Shown here in pieces: positions 16,903 through 26,223 of a stretch of DNA of 64,000 nucleotides. The stretch comes from Paenibacillus sp. R14(2021) (GTDB taxonomy: Bacteria > Bacillota > Bacilli > Paenibacillales > Paenibacillaceae), in NCBI RefSeq assembly GCF_019431355.1, contig NZ_CP080269.1, positions 1,984,001 through 2,048,000 on the forward strand, given 5' to 3'. The translations under genes and the position numbers were made by a program. The notes under the pieces were generated by a model. It made no database searches and was not told the DNA's origin. It saw nothing but the letters and a program-made list of their open reading frames with translations. How positions within the stretch are numbered: the stretch's first letter is position 1; the number at the start of each line of letters is the position of its first letter.

Positions 16903-17415
16903 TTAATAAGTGACGAGCGAGAAGACGTCGATGCCGTCCAATTTGCTGCGGCCGTCCAAGTAGCCAAGCTCGATCAAGAACGCAGATCCGATGACTTCGC
17001 CGCCAAGCTGGCGAATGAGATTGATCGTCGTCGCGATCGTTCCGCCTGTTGCAAGGAGATCGTCGGCGATCAGCACTTTTTGGCCAGGTTGGATAGCGTC
17101 CTTATGGATGCACAATTTGTCTTTGCCATATTCCAAGTCATAGTTTGCTTCAACGACTTCACCAGGCAGCTTGCCGCTCTTTCGGATCGGGACGAATCCG
17201 ACGCCGAGCGAGATCGCAAGAGGCGCACCGATAATAAAGCCGCGCGCTTCTGGACCGGCAATCAGATCGATTTGCTTGTCCGCAATTGCTTGCTTGATCT
17301 CCTGAATCGCCGAGGCGTAAACCGCACCGTTATTCGTCAGCGTCGTGATGTCTTTGAAGCGGATTCCCGGCTGCGGGAAATCTGGGATAATGCGGATATA
17401 GTCTTTATAGTTCAT
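16903..17415 (-). CDS. apt: Adenine phosphoribosyltransferase
   Basis: Purine salvage enzyme converting adenine and PRPP to AMP, 170 residues. It has the PRPP-binding motif VLIADDLLATGGT (about residues 118-130) and the N-terminal signature IPDFPQPGIRFKDIT. AAGGAG lies ten bases before the ATG at 17415. Only two bases separate its start from the recJ stop codon, so it is co-transcribed with recJ, as in Bacillus. Confidence 0.97.
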   Translation of the reverse strand: MNYKDYIRIIPDFPQPGIRFKDITTLTNNGAVYASAIQEIKQAIADKQIDLIAGPEARGFIIGAPLAISLGVGFVPIRKSGKLPGEVVEANYDLEYGKDKLCIHKDAIQPGQKVLIADDLLATGGTIATTINLIRQLGGEVIGSAFLIELGYLDGRSKLDGIDVFSLVTY

Positions 17416-17417
17416 CG

Positions 17418-19823
17418 TTATTTTGCTCCTTCGTTTGGTTGTTGTTGGCCGAGCGTCGATTGAACGGTTATCCAGTCGGAGAGCACTTTGACCGGTGCGC
17501 TGAACAGCGCATTGGATTCTGCGGTTCGTTGTCCTTTTCGGTAAGCTTGCGAGTGCGAGAGCTCTTTCTTGCCCGTTACAGAATTTAAGATAATCATGCC
17601 GTCAAATGATTGAATAAACTCGAGCTCCTTGAATACGTCGAGCATAAGCCCTATCGTTTCGGAAGAACGATGCAGCTTCAATGAGAGCGTCTCGTTGCAG
17701 CCCTCTTCGGGAATTGGACATTCGCGTCTCAGCTGCTGATAAAGCGCGCCGAATTGCTCCCGCGTTGGGAACTCACCATCTTCCTTGCTGCTGCCATACA
17801 AGAGGTATACGGCCTCCAGTCCTTGACACGCTGTGAGTGCATCGGACAGCATCTCCGTTGAAGGGGGCTTGCCGAATAGAATTAAGTTGGAGCCCTGTAC
17901 ACTTTGACCGATCAAGGCTGTGTATGTCAAGAGGGTAATCTCGCCAGGAAGCGCGAGCTCTCCGTTCTGCTCCACGGCCTCCTGCCAGGCGGAATCCGGG
18001 ACAAGCAGGATGCCTTGCCGAAGCCCAGGCTGCTTGAGCAGCGCTTGCAGCGTTCGAAACGATTCGCCGCCGGCTTCCCTTCGTTTATCGAAAAGCTGAA
18101 TATGGGGAATGCGTAAATCATTCACCATGAACTGCGCCTTGCGCTGTCCGTTCCATTCATTAACGGCCAGTTCGCCCACAAGTTCAATCGAGGCGCCATG
18201 CGACATGCGTTCCGCCAGATGGCCGCTTCCGAAGCTGACAGCGTCGAGCAGTTTGCCTTGGCCGCTTAGCGACAGCTTGAGATGCTTGTTTTCCTTGCCC
18301 ATCGTTTTGCGTTCGGCGAGCGTAATGCCGGTTAGCAGCAGCTTTGGCGCCGAGTTGCCGATGCCGAAAGGCTCAAGCTGCGCCAGCTGCTCTCTGACTT
18401 TAAGCGTAGCATCCTCCATTTTGCAGGTCAGATCGACCGTCGTCTTCGGAATCCAGTCTTCCTCCGTCAACCACTCGTCCGCCAGCTGCGACAGCTTCTC
18501 TTCGAATGCAGCAAGCTGATCGCGATGGAGCGTCATGCCTGCCGCCGCCTGATGTCCGCCGTAATGATCCAGCATCGCATCGCAAGCCGTCAGTGCCGCA
18601 TGCAGGTCGTATCCTTCAATTGAGCGGGCGGAGCCTTTGCACTTGCCGCTGCCTGGATCCATGCCCAGAATTAATGTCGGCTTATAGAATTTCTCGATAA
18701 ACTTCGAGGCGACAATACCGACGACGCCTGGATTCCAGCCTTCTCCGGCGAGAACGATAACGGATGGCTCGGGCCTTCCTGCTTCTTGTGCGGCCAGGCA
18801 TTTGGAAGCCCACATTGTCTGGGCTTCCTCCACGATGGTGTCTACGATTTGCTGACGTTCCCGGTTCAGCGCATCGAGCTGCAACGCTCCTGCGGCCGCC
18901 TTCTCGTCGTTCGAGGCAGTCAAGAGATCAACGGCGAGGTTCGCATGGTCCAGCCGTCCCGCTGCATTAATCCGAGGCGCCATTCCAAATGCGACGTTCG
19001 ACGCCAGCATAGCTGGCATGTCGATACCCGCCACCTCTGCCAAGGCGCGAAAGCCCGGTTTGTCCGTTTGCCGCAGCTGCTCGAGGCCGAAACGGACCAG
19101 CACCCGATTCTCATCGGTCAGAGGCATTAAATCGGCGATGGTCCCAAGCGCCACAACGTCCGTCCAAGCAATCGGCGGTTCTCCGAGCAAAGCCGTTGCC
19201 AGCTTGAAGGCTACCCCGACGCCAGCCAAGCCTTTGAACGGATATGTACAATCCTCCTGCTTCGGGTTAACGATTGCATAGGCTGCGGGAAGCTCGTGCG
19301 GAGGTTCATGGTGATCCGTGACAACCACATCAACACCAAGCTCAGCGGCAAAAGCGATTTCTTCAACCGCGCTGATTCCCGTATCCACGGTCACAATCAA
19401 CGTGAAGCCTGCATCTGCCGCAGCTTGCAGAGCCGCTTTGTTCAAGCCATATCCTTCCCGCGTACGGTGCGGAATGTAATAGTCGAAATCCAGCTCCAGC
19501 TTGGCAAAAAGATACGTCATCAGCGTTGTGGAAGAAACGCCGTCTGCGTCGTAATCGCCATATATCCGCACACGCTCTCCGCGTTCCTTGGCAAGCCTGA
19601 TCCGCTCAACGGCCTCATGCATGCCCTTCAGAAGAAATGGATCATGCAGGCATTCCAAGCCGCCGTTTAAAAACTGGCGTGCCGTTTCAATCCGGTCATA
19701 GCCCCGCTGTACGAGCAGCCTTGCAATGAGCGGCGTCAGCGACAGTGAACGCGCGAGCGCGGCGGCGCGTGCTTCGCCTTCAATGCCGAGCGACGCGAGG
19801 CTCCAGCGTGTTTTCGACTGCAT
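17418..19823 (-). CDS. recJ: Single-strand-specific exonuclease RecJ
   Basis: 5'-3' single-strand DNA exonuclease of the DHH superfamily used in recombination and base-excision repair, about 801 residues (long form with C-terminal extension, usual in Bacillales). Motifs: IYGDYDADGVSSTTLM (motif I), VVTDHHEPP (the DHH), then a DHHA1 domain (GYDLHAALTACDAMLDHYGGHQAAAGMTL). The start is either the ATG at 19823 or the TTG at 19826 in the same frame; AGGAGG lies 10-13 bases upstream. It is followed immediately by apt and preceded by a cation efflux gene 40 bases upstream. Confidence 0.96.
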   Translation of the reverse strand: MQSKTRWSLASLGIEGEARAAALARSLSLTPLIARLLVQRGYDRIETARQFLNGGLECLHDPFLLKGMHEAVERIRLAKERGERVRIYGDYDADGVSSTTLMTYLFAKLELDFDYYIPHRTREGYGLNKAALQAAADAGFTLIVTVDTGISAVEEIAFAAELGVDVVVTDHHEPPHELPAAYAIVNPKQEDCTYPFKGLAGVGVAFKLATALLGEPPIAWTDVVALGTIADLMPLTDENRVLVRFGLEQLRQTDKPGFRALAEVAGIDMPAMLASNVAFGMAPRINAAGRLDHANLAVDLLTASNDEKAAAGALQLDALNRERQQIVDTIVEEAQTMWASKCLAAQEAGRPEPSVIVLAGEGWNPGVVGIVASKFIEKFYKPTLILGMDPGSGKCKGSARSIEGYDLHAALTACDAMLDHYGGHQAAAGMTLHRDQLAAFEEKLSQLADEWLTEEDWIPKTTVDLTCKMEDATLKVREQLAQLEPFGIGNSAPKLLLTGITLAERKTMGKENKHLKLSLSGQGKLLDAVSFGSGHLAERMSHGASIELVGELAVNEWNGQRKAQFMVNDLRIPHIQLFDKRREAGGESFRTLQALLKQPGLRQGILLVPDSAWQEAVEQNGELALPGEITLLTYTALIGQSVQGSNLILFGKPPSTEMLSDALTACQGLEAVYLLYGSSKEDGEFPTREQFGALYQQLRRECPIPEEGCNETLSLKLHRSSETIGLMLDVFKELEFIQSFDGMIILNSVTGKKELSHSQAYRKGQRTAESNALFSAPVKVLSDWITVQSTLGQQQPNEGAK

Positions 19824-19865
19824 CAATTACCGGACACCTCCTTATCAAAAAAATGAACGCTGCTG

Positions 19866-20777
19866 CTATTGCAGTAGCGTTGAAAGTTGTTCATGATTGG
19901 CTTCATGATTTGTTTTGTACGGATAGCCGGGATCGTAAGGCTCTACGTGCACAGTCACTTCCGTCATATGGTTAAACCGCTTCATGATGAAATATTTGAC
20001 CCGTTTCGCGATTTCATTGCCTTCCAATACGGATATACGAGGGTTAACGCTGATGACAACCTCTGCCACCGCATAATGCCCATGTTCCCGCGCCCGCAGC
20101 ACTTCGACGTTGATGACGCCTTCCATGCGCTGCACGACCGCTTTTAGCTCGGACAGATCACCGGCTTCCACTTCGAGATACCGGCTGCGCATGACCGATG
20201 CCGATGCGACGCGGTACCCGCTGGAGAAGACGATAACAACAATGATTAGCGATGCTGCTGGATCAAAATAATATAAGACCGGCAGATCAAGCGGCTTGCC
20301 CAGCATGGCGCCGCCCGTACCTACGAGGGCGGCAAGCGATGCATAAAGATCTGCGCCCCGTTCTTTAACCGGAAAACGAAGCTCCCTTAACAGAAACGCT
20401 GCAAACACGACAACGGCAGCCGGCCAGCTTGGGCCTTCCTCAATGCCGTCCGCTATGGACTTGATAGCGGAAATCCCGATTTCAAGGCCGACGATCATAA
20501 GAAGAATCGAAGCCATTACTCCTGTCGCGGCTTCCGAGCGGCCCCGCGATGCCGGCACAGGCGCGTGCGGTGACCCAAGCTGCCTGCATCGGCGAACGCC
20601 GGTTAAGGAGACGAACGATGCGGCAGCAACAGAAGCCGATCGGCAGGCATCGGCGAGCAGCGATTTGCTGCCCGTTAACATCCCGACTCCGCCTTTAACC
20701 GCTGCGATGCAGGCATTACCGATAAGCCCGGTCCATGCTGCAGACTCCGCTTTGGCGTAACGTTGGTTCGCTGTCAT
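19866..20777 (-). CDS. Cation diffusion facilitator family protein with atypical metal-site residues
   Basis: Membrane transporter of the CDF superfamily, 303 residues: five or six hydrophobic segments, then a cytosolic C-terminal domain (EAGDLSELKAVVQRMEGV, HYAVAEVVISVNP). The start at 20777 has AGGAGG three bases further than usual upstream. In canonical members the transport site uses D-x3-D in helix 2 and H/D in helix 5. Here the helix 2 segment reads LADACRSA, with only one Asp, and helix 5 reads YYFDPAASL, with no His, so substrate or activity may differ. The position upstream of recJ is that of a B. subtilis CDF-like gene. An array of hairpin repeats abuts its ribosome binding site. 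Confidence 0.88.
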   Translation of the reverse strand: MTANQRYAKAESAAWTGLIGNACIAAVKGGVGMLTGSKSLLADACRSASVAAASFVSLTGVRRCRQLGSPHAPVPASRGRSEAATGVMASILLMIVGLEIGISAIKSIADGIEEGPSWPAAVVVFAAFLLRELRFPVKERGADLYASLAALVGTGGAMLGKPLDLPVLYYFDPAASLIIVVIVFSSGYRVASASVMRSRYLEVEAGDLSELKAVVQRMEGVINVEVLRAREHGHYAVAEVVISVNPRISVLEGNEIAKRVKYFIMKRFNHMTEVTVHVEPYDPGYPYKTNHEANHEQLSTLLQ

Positions 20778-20790
20778 GGACGCCTCCTAA

Positions 20791-21002
20791 AAGTTTTTGC
20801 GATACTTCTTGAATGACTGCCTGCGAGCAAAAACTCACTTCGAAAGCATAGGCTAAGTTTTTGCGATACTTCATGATTGACTGCCTGCGAGCAAAAAACT
20901 CACTTCGAAAGCATAAGCTAAGTTTTTGCGATACTTCTTTGATTGACTGCCTGCGAGCAAAAACTCACTCCGAAAGCATAGGCTAAGTTTTTGCGATACT
21001 TC
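20791..21002 (-). repeat. tandem hairpin repeats before the CDF gene (three units plus a partial)
   Basis: Units begin at 20791, 20855, 20920 and 20985 (64, 65, 65 and a partial). Each has inverted ends AAGTTTTTGC and GCAAAAACTC around GATACTTC...TGACTGCCTGCGA, followed by the tail CTTCGAAAGCATAGGCT. The ends match the repeats at 6674-6830 in the hisS leader while the loop sequence differs. As there, the array ends against the ribosome binding site (TTAGGAGG) of a minus-strand gene. It fills the gap between secF and the CDF gene. Confidence 0.9.
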
Positions 21003-21029
21003 ATGGCTATCTTACTATAGCTTATTCTA

Positions 21030-21962
21030 CTACGAAGCAGCCGAAGACTTGACATTGGTCTTCGGTTTTTGTTTGCTCTTCAGCAACAGCCAGAGCGGGC
21101 TCGCGATGAAGATCGAGGAATACGCACCGCTTATGAGACCGAACAGGATCGCAAGCGAGAACAGCTTAATCGATACGCTGCCGAAGATCAGCAAGCAGAG
21201 CGCAGCCACGATTACAGTCATAACCGTGTTAACGGAACGTGTTAAGGTCTGCCAAATACTCTCGTTGACCACTTTCTCGATATCTTCATGCGTCTTAAGC
21301 TTCGCAAACCGAAGGTTTTCTCGAATGCGGTCGAAGATAACGATTGTATCGTTGATGGAATAACCGATAATGGTCAATACCGCCACGATAAACGGCAGGT
21401 TCACTTCCAATCGGAAGATTGAGAACAAGCTGATAACGATGAACGCATCATGCAGCAAAGCCACGATCGCGGCAACGGCAAAGCGCCACTCAAATCGAAT
21501 ACTCACATAGATGACGATCCCGATGCTTGCAACGAGGACCGCTTTCAGCGCATTGGTCTGGAGCTCCTTCGCAATCTCAACGTCGACCGTGTTGACTTCC
21601 ATGGAAGCGTTCTTGTCGAACTTCTCCGTAAAGCCCTGTTTCAAGGCTCTTTCTTTCTGGTCAGACAATACGTCATCGAACCGAAGCGTTACTCGGCTGG
21701 CCCCTACTGTAAGGCCAGGGGAACCGAAATCATTGTCCTTCAGGAATTGCTCGATGTCAGCCTTCTTGCTGGACAAATCCTTCTTCAGGGAAATATCGAC
21801 GCTGGAGCCGGCCTTGAAGTCGACGCCATAGTTCAATCCGAAAATTCCCAGCGTCAGGATGCCGAGAGCTGTAATGATGATCGAGAAAATAAAGAAGTAA
21901 CGGGCTTTCTTAACGAAACTGAACTTGCCCTCGGAAATATTACCGAACCCACTATAGCGCAC
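21030..21962 (-). CDS. secF: Protein translocase subunit SecF
   Basis: Membrane subunit of the SecDF accessory complex that uses proton motive force to help pull exported proteins through SecYEG, about 310 residues with six membrane segments. The start is taken as GTG 21962 (VRYSGFGNISEGKF), ten bases after AAGGAG; a GTG at 21971 is too close to that site. The conserved GVDFKAGSSVDISL and GYSINDTIVIFDRIREN motifs of SecF are clear. It overlaps the secD stop by about ten bases. In B. subtilis SecD and SecF are one fused chain; here they are separate genes. Confidence 0.96.
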   Translation of the reverse strand: MRYSGFGNISEGKFSFVKKARYFFIFSIIITALGILTLGIFGLNYGVDFKAGSSVDISLKKDLSSKKADIEQFLKDNDFGSPGLTVGASRVTLRFDDVLSDQKERALKQGFTEKFDKNASMEVNTVDVEIAKELQTNALKAVLVASIGIVIYVSIRFEWRFAVAAIVALLHDAFIVISLFSIFRLEVNLPFIVAVLTIIGYSINDTIVIFDRIRENLRFAKLKTHEDIEKVVNESIWQTLTRSVNTVMTVIVAALCLLIFGSVSIKLFSLAILFGLISGAYSSIFIASPLWLLLKSKQKPKTNVKSSAAS

Positions 21963-23223
21963 GCACTTCACTCTCCTTCACTCCGAGGTAGGATTTCTTC
22001 TTAACTAAGCCGCTTCGGACAATCAGCGAGAGGAGCAGGCGCGAGAAGAAAACGTTCGTCAAAATACTGATGATGATACTTAGAAGCAGGATGACCGCGA
22101 AGCCTTTAACCGATCCCACCCCGATAAAGAACAGCACAAGCGCTGCGATTGCAGTCGTTACGTGCGCATCGATAATCGTGCGGAAGGAGCTCTTGGAGCC
22201 CGCTTTCTGCGAAGACATAATGCTCTTGCCGCTGCGCAGCTCTTCCCTGATCCGTTCCGCCATAATGATATTGGCATCGACGGCTATCCCGATACCGAGA
22301 ATGAAGGCCGCAATACCAGGCAGCGTGAGCGTGGCATGAATCAAGTTAAACCCTAGCAGAAGCAGCCAGATATAAACGGCGATCGAGAAGCTTGCGATAA
22401 CGCCCGGCAGACGGTAGAAAACCATCATGAAGATCAGAATCAGCACCGTGCCGATGATTCCCGCATCCACTGTTTCCTGCAGGGAAAGCTTACCCAGCGT
22501 AGCGCCTACGCTTTGGGAGTATTTCTCCGTCAGCTTCAAAGGCAGTGCCCCGAGGTTGATCGTGTTTTTAAGATCGTATGCTTCTTCGCGCGTGAACGAT
22601 CCCGTAATGGAAGCGTCCGTGCTGGGGATCTCCCCCGAGACATTCGGCGCGGATAGCATTTTTTCATCGAGGTAGATCGCAAGCTGGTTCGTGCCCGATG
22701 CGCTCAGTTTAGCGATTTCGCGCGTGATTTCAGCGAATTTGCTCGCGCTTTTCATTTTGATCGTAATTTCGTATTCGTTCAAGTTCGTTTGGCGAACGTC
22801 GGCACCGTTTTGCTTGAAGTCGCTGCCGTGAAGCTCGATCTTGCAATAGCCCTTGTCGGCTGCGCAGCCCCGCGCGCTGCGGAACGTAAGCTCAGCAGGC
22901 TTCTTGAGGACATCACGAACTTTGTTCTCATCGGTCACACCCGCGATCTTAACCCGGATGCGGTTCGTGCCTTCCGTTGTTACTTCCGGCTCTGTGACAC
23001 CTGTAGCATTCGCACGGCTCTCCAGGCTCTTGGCTGTTTCGATCAACGATTCCTTCGTTACTTTGCCTCCGGCTTCGATCGGCTGAGCTTCATACAGAAT
23101 CTCAAATCCGCCTTTCAAGTCCAGGCCAAGCTTTACATCGTTAACGACCCACTTCGAGAAGCCCGCAACGACGCCGATTGACACGGCGATGATGAGTATA
23201 AACGCTAACAGTCGACGATTCAT
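21952..23223 (-). CDS. secD: Protein translocase subunit SecD
   Basis: Partner of SecF in protein export, 423 residues. It has one N-terminal membrane segment, a periplasmic-type P1 domain shorter than in E. coli, and five C-terminal membrane segments. The family motifs DLKGGFEILYEA (residues 34-45) and GIGIAVDANIIMAERIREELR are present. The start at 23223 (MNRRLLAFILI) follows GAGGG. It is first gene of the secD-secF pair and its end overlaps the start of secF, so the two are coupled. Confidence 0.97.
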   Translation of the reverse strand: MNRRLLAFILIIAVSIGVVAGFSKWVVNDVKLGLDLKGGFEILYEAQPIEAGGKVTKESLIETAKSLESRANATGVTEPEVTTEGTNRIRVKIAGVTDENKVRDVLKKPAELTFRSARGCAADKGYCKIELHGSDFKQNGADVRQTNLNEYEITIKMKSASKFAEITREIAKLSASGTNQLAIYLDEKMLSAPNVSGEIPSTDASITGSFTREEAYDLKNTINLGALPLKLTEKYSQSVGATLGKLSLQETVDAGIIGTVLILIFMMVFYRLPGVIASFSIAVYIWLLLLGFNLIHATLTLPGIAAFILGIGIAVDANIIMAERIREELRSGKSIMSSQKAGSKSSFRTIIDAHVTTAIAALVLFFIGVGSVKGFAVILLLSIIISILTNVFFSRLLLSLIVRSGLVKKKSYLGVKESEVRAL

Positions 23224-23292
23224 AATACCCTCAGTTCCCCCTTAAATACTGTGTTCAATATTCCTATTATACCGATGGCTCAAAATCGAGTC

Positions 23293-23324
23293 AAAAAAAA
23301 GAGCCCATCTTTTAAAAATGGGTT
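23293..23324 (-). terminator. intrinsic terminator overlapping the comN stop codon
   Basis: Minus strand: AACCCATTTTTAAAAGATGGG followed by CTCTTTTTTTT. The stem CCCAT/ATGGG is short but the T-run is long. The comN stop codon (23314-23312) lies inside the loop. Confidence 0.75.
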
Positions 23325-23572
23325 CCTTTATACGCGCTCAGCGTTAAAAAATTCATAAATTTTGTCACTTTCAGCGACAAAATATCGTTAACCACCTGAT
23401 GCCTGGCCGGCTGGCCTGTCTTGGCATACTTATCATTCACGCACTGCCAGACCTCGTTCCCGGTTACATGCTCGTAACCGATTAACCGGAACTCTTCCGC
23501 TTTGCTGGTGCAGAGCTGTTCGATCGTTGCGGTCCATTGTTCGTCTGTCATTGGCTCGTCTTCGCTTGTCAT
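23312..23572 (-). CDS. comN: Post-transcriptional regulator ComN-like
   Basis: Small cytosolic protein of 86 residues of the Post_transc_reg family, whose B. subtilis member ComN (YrzD) controls comE mRNA localisation and amount. The frame opens at 23590, but AGGAGG sits inside that extension eight bases before the ATG at 23572, which is therefore the start. The core WTATIEQLCTSKAEEFRLIGYE and the tail of about 30 residues around ILSLKVTKFMNFLT match the family layout. The position between secD and the divergent spoVB is the same as in B. subtilis. Confidence 0.82.
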   Translation of the reverse strand: MTSEDEPMTDEQWTATIEQLCTSKAEEFRLIGYEHVTGNEVWQCVNDKYAKTGQPARHQVVNDILSLKVTKFMNFLTLSAYKGTHF

Positions 23573-23739
23573 CTTCGTGACCTCCTCCATCTCCGGCTGC
23601 TGTTACTTTCATTCGCCTCTTCACTAACGTATTCCTGCCGCTTAAACGACCAAACAAAAATTTGACAGCATGGAAGCGGACATGCCGCGCATAAGTATTA
23701 CGAATAGGACATGTTCGCGGCAAAGGGAGAGGAACTGAC

Positions 23740-25359
23740 GTGATCAAGCAAACGTTCATGAAAGGCGCATTAATTCTACTGGTGGCAGGCATCGTGAACC
23801 GCATCCTCGCTTTTGTTCCCAGAATCGCGCTCCCCCGCATTATCGGGGCCGAAGGGGTCGGGATTTACCAGCTTGGCTATCCCTTCCTTATTGTGCTGCT
23901 AACACTTATAACGGGAGGCATTCCGCTTGCCGTCGCCAAATGGATTGCCGAAGCCGAGTCACAAGGCAATGCGAAGCGCGTGAAACAAATCTTCCGAGCA
24001 GCCATGGTGCTCACATTCGCTTTATCCTTGGCGCTTACCGTCTTATTCGTTTGGCTGACGCCTTGGATAACGACGCATCTGATGACCGATCCGCGCGTTT
24101 TCCAAACCTTTCGTATGATGAGCCCGCTTCTGCTTATTATCGGCATCTCGTCGGTTTATCGGGGTTATTTTCAAGGAAAGCACAATATGATTCCAACGGC
24201 GATGTCGCAGACGCTGGAAACCGTCGTTCGGATTATTTTCGCCCTCCTGTTCGCGCAGTGGCTGCTGCCGTTCGGACTCGCTTGGGGAGCAGCCGGCGCG
24301 ATGCTCGGCGTTGTTGCCGGCGAAATCGCCGGACTTGCCGTACTGTTGCTCCAATTTGCAAGCGATCGCAGAAAGCTGGCTGAGGCAGCCTACCCCGATA
24401 CGAGCTGCACTCAAAGTGTTGGGTCAACCTCAACTGTAACGGATTCAGGCGCTAACCCGTTCACTCCCTTAGCAGCCCGTATTCCGGTCATGCGCAAGCT
24501 GATCAGCCTCTCTGTACCGGTAACGGCAAGCCGGATGATCGGTTCGTTCTCTTATTTGCTGGAATCAATTCTTACGGCCCGGGCGCTTCTAGCCGCTGGC
24601 ATCGCCACGGGAGCGGCTACGGCTCAATACGGAGCGCTGCAGGGGATGATTATTCCCATTCTGCTGCTTCCGACCGCCTTGACTTATTCGCTCGCCGTTT
24701 CTCTTGTGCCGTCCTTGTCCGAAGCGGCCGCCAAAGGCGACCGGATTACGATCCATAAGCGGCTTCATCAATCGATGCGTCTCGCGCTCGTGACCGGTGC
24801 GCCGTTTGTCGTCTTCATGCTTCTGTTCGCTGAACCCATCTGCCGCGTTCTCTATAACCATGTTGAAATCGCTCCGATGCTGCAGTGGATGGCGCCTGCC
24901 GGCCTGTTCATCTATATGCAGGCGCCGCTTCAGGCTGCTCTTCAGGCGCTTGACAAGCCCTCTACCGCGCTGATGAACACGTTCCTCGGCGCCGTCGTGA
25001 AGCTGGTGCTAATCATCAATCTCGCATCCATGCCTTCGCTCGGCATTTACGGCGCCTTAATCGCTATCAACGTTAATATCGTGCTCGTAACCGTGCTCCA
25101 CTGGGTCAGCGTTGCAAGGTTCGTTGGCTTCCGAATGAATGCGCTCGACTTCTTGAAGGTTGGCGCAGCCATGCTCATCATGGGTGCTGCATCATTGTTC
25201 GTTATGAATCTTAAAGCGCTGCCGGCTTTATGGCTAAACTTAATGACCGCTTGCTTCGCCGGCATCGTCATCTACTTGATTCTGATGGTGCTGCTTCGCA
25301 TTATCGACCGTTACGATGCAGCAAGACTGCCCTTGGTCGGCAAATGGTTTCGCCCCTAA
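23740..25359 (+). CDS. spoVB: Stage V sporulation protein B (MATE/MurJ-like flippase)
   Basis: Polytopic membrane protein of the MOP superfamily, 539 residues, about 14 membrane segments. SpoVB is needed for spore cortex synthesis, probably moving lipid-linked peptidoglycan precursors. The start is GTG 23740 with GAGAGGA upstream; the N-terminus MIKQTFMKGALILLVAG fits the family. It has the conserved GAEGVGIYQLGYPF and SVYRGYFQGKHNMIPTA motifs. It is divergent from comN, with 149 bases between them carrying promoters. A hydrophilic insert of about 30 residues (YPDTSCTQSVGSTSTV) sits in the middle loop. Confidence 0.94.
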   Translation: MIKQTFMKGALILLVAGIVNRILAFVPRIALPRIIGAEGVGIYQLGYPFLIVLLTLITGGIPLAVAKWIAEAESQGNAKRVKQIFRAAMVLTFALSLALTVLFVWLTPWITTHLMTDPRVFQTFRMMSPLLLIIGISSVYRGYFQGKHNMIPTAMSQTLETVVRIIFALLFAQWLLPFGLAWGAAGAMLGVVAGEIAGLAVLLLQFASDRRKLAEAAYPDTSCTQSVGSTSTVTDSGANPFTPLAARIPVMRKLISLSVPVTASRMIGSFSYLLESILTARALLAAGIATGAATAQYGALQGMIIPILLLPTALTYSLAVSLVPSLSEAAAKGDRITIHKRLHQSMRLALVTGAPFVVFMLLFAEPICRVLYNHVEIAPMLQWMAPAGLFIYMQAPLQAALQALDKPSTALMNTFLGAVVKLVLIINLASMPSLGIYGALIAINVNIVLVTVLHWVSVARFVGFRMNALDFLKVGAAMLIMGAASLFVMNLKALPALWLNLMTACFAGIVIYLILMVLLRIIDRYDAARLPLVGKWFRP

Positions 25360-25363
25360 TAGA

Positions 25364-25394
25364 AAAGCATCGGTCCGTGATGGATCGATGCCTT
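25364..25394. terminator. hairpin between convergent spoVB and the DUF421 gene
   Basis: GCATCGGTCC and GGATCGATGC form a stem with the loop GTGAT. It lies between the convergent stops at 25359 and 25408 and could serve both. T-runs on both sides are short. Confidence 0.6.
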
Positions 25395-25407
25395 CCTCCA
25401 TAGCTTA

Positions 25408-26145
25408 CTATTTATACGGGCCTCTTCCGCGCCTCGCGTCCATATAGAGTTTGCCGCGGTGATCGATCGTGCACAGAAACACTTGCTTAACATCTTGAAT
25501 GCCGTGCTGCTTCAGTTGATTATTGAGCCAAAAACGGTCCTTTCCCAACTGTTCCAAATTCGCCTTCTGGATTTCCCCGTCCATAATGAGCGCGACCGGC
25601 AGAGATTCAAACCGGTAGTTGCGGGGAAAAACCCCCGGAAGTCCCTCACTCCTATGCTCTAATGAGCGGCTGCTGCCCTGCGCCAAATCTTCCTGCTTCT
25701 TGTCCTTCTGAATGATGGAGAGCTTCCCGCTTGTCTCCAGGATCGCGAATTCTACATCGGCGATATTCGTTTTGTTTTCCCTGAATTGCAAAAGCAGGTC
25801 GTCTAAGTTGTACCTTTGCTTGCGCATTGCCTCGCGGTTGAGCTTTCCCCGTTCAACCAAGACCGTCGGCTTCCCGTCAAACCATACGCGCAGCCTGCGG
25901 CTCTTAAGCGAAACCATCGCAATAAGAATTTGAACGACAAGCAGAACCGCCATGGGCACGATGCCTTCAAGGAGCGGCCGCTTCGTATCCTCGATCACGA
26001 AAACCGCGATTTCCGCGATCATGACGGAGATGACCAAATCGAACACGGACAGCTTCCCGATTTCCCGTTTGCCCATCAGCCGCATAATGACAAACACGAC
26101 AAAATAGATGAGAAGCGTACGGAACATGTAAACGCCGTATTCCAT
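25408..26145 (-). CDS. DUF421 membrane protein (YrbG-like)
   Basis: Protein of 245 residues with three N-terminal membrane segments and a C-terminal soluble domain; the family (DUF421, YetF-like) has no firmly established biochemical role. The start is ATG 26145 (MEYGVYMFRTLLIYF) with GGAGG nine bases upstream; a longer frame to 26184 lacks a site. Family motifs: RLMGKREIGKLSVFDLVI, DGKPTVLVERGKL, and DVEFAILETSGKLSI. In B. subtilis a DUF421 gene (yrbG) also neighbours spoVB, supporting orthology. A second DUF421 protein is encoded at 29123-29983. Confidence 0.9.
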   Translation of the reverse strand: MEYGVYMFRTLLIYFVVFVIMRLMGKREIGKLSVFDLVISVMIAEIAVFVIEDTKRPLLEGIVPMAVLLVVQILIAMVSLKSRRLRVWFDGKPTVLVERGKLNREAMRKQRYNLDDLLLQFRENKTNIADVEFAILETSGKLSIIQKDKKQEDLAQGSSRSLEHRSEGLPGVFPRNYRFESLPVALIMDGEIQKANLEQLGKDRFWLNNQLKQHGIQDVKQVFLCTIDHRGKLYMDARRGRGPYK

Positions 26146-26223
26146 CAGAACCACCCTCCCAACGTAAGGTACACCTATTGTCACCTGCTGGACAAGACGT
26201 CATACGAAGGGCTTCATTCGAAT

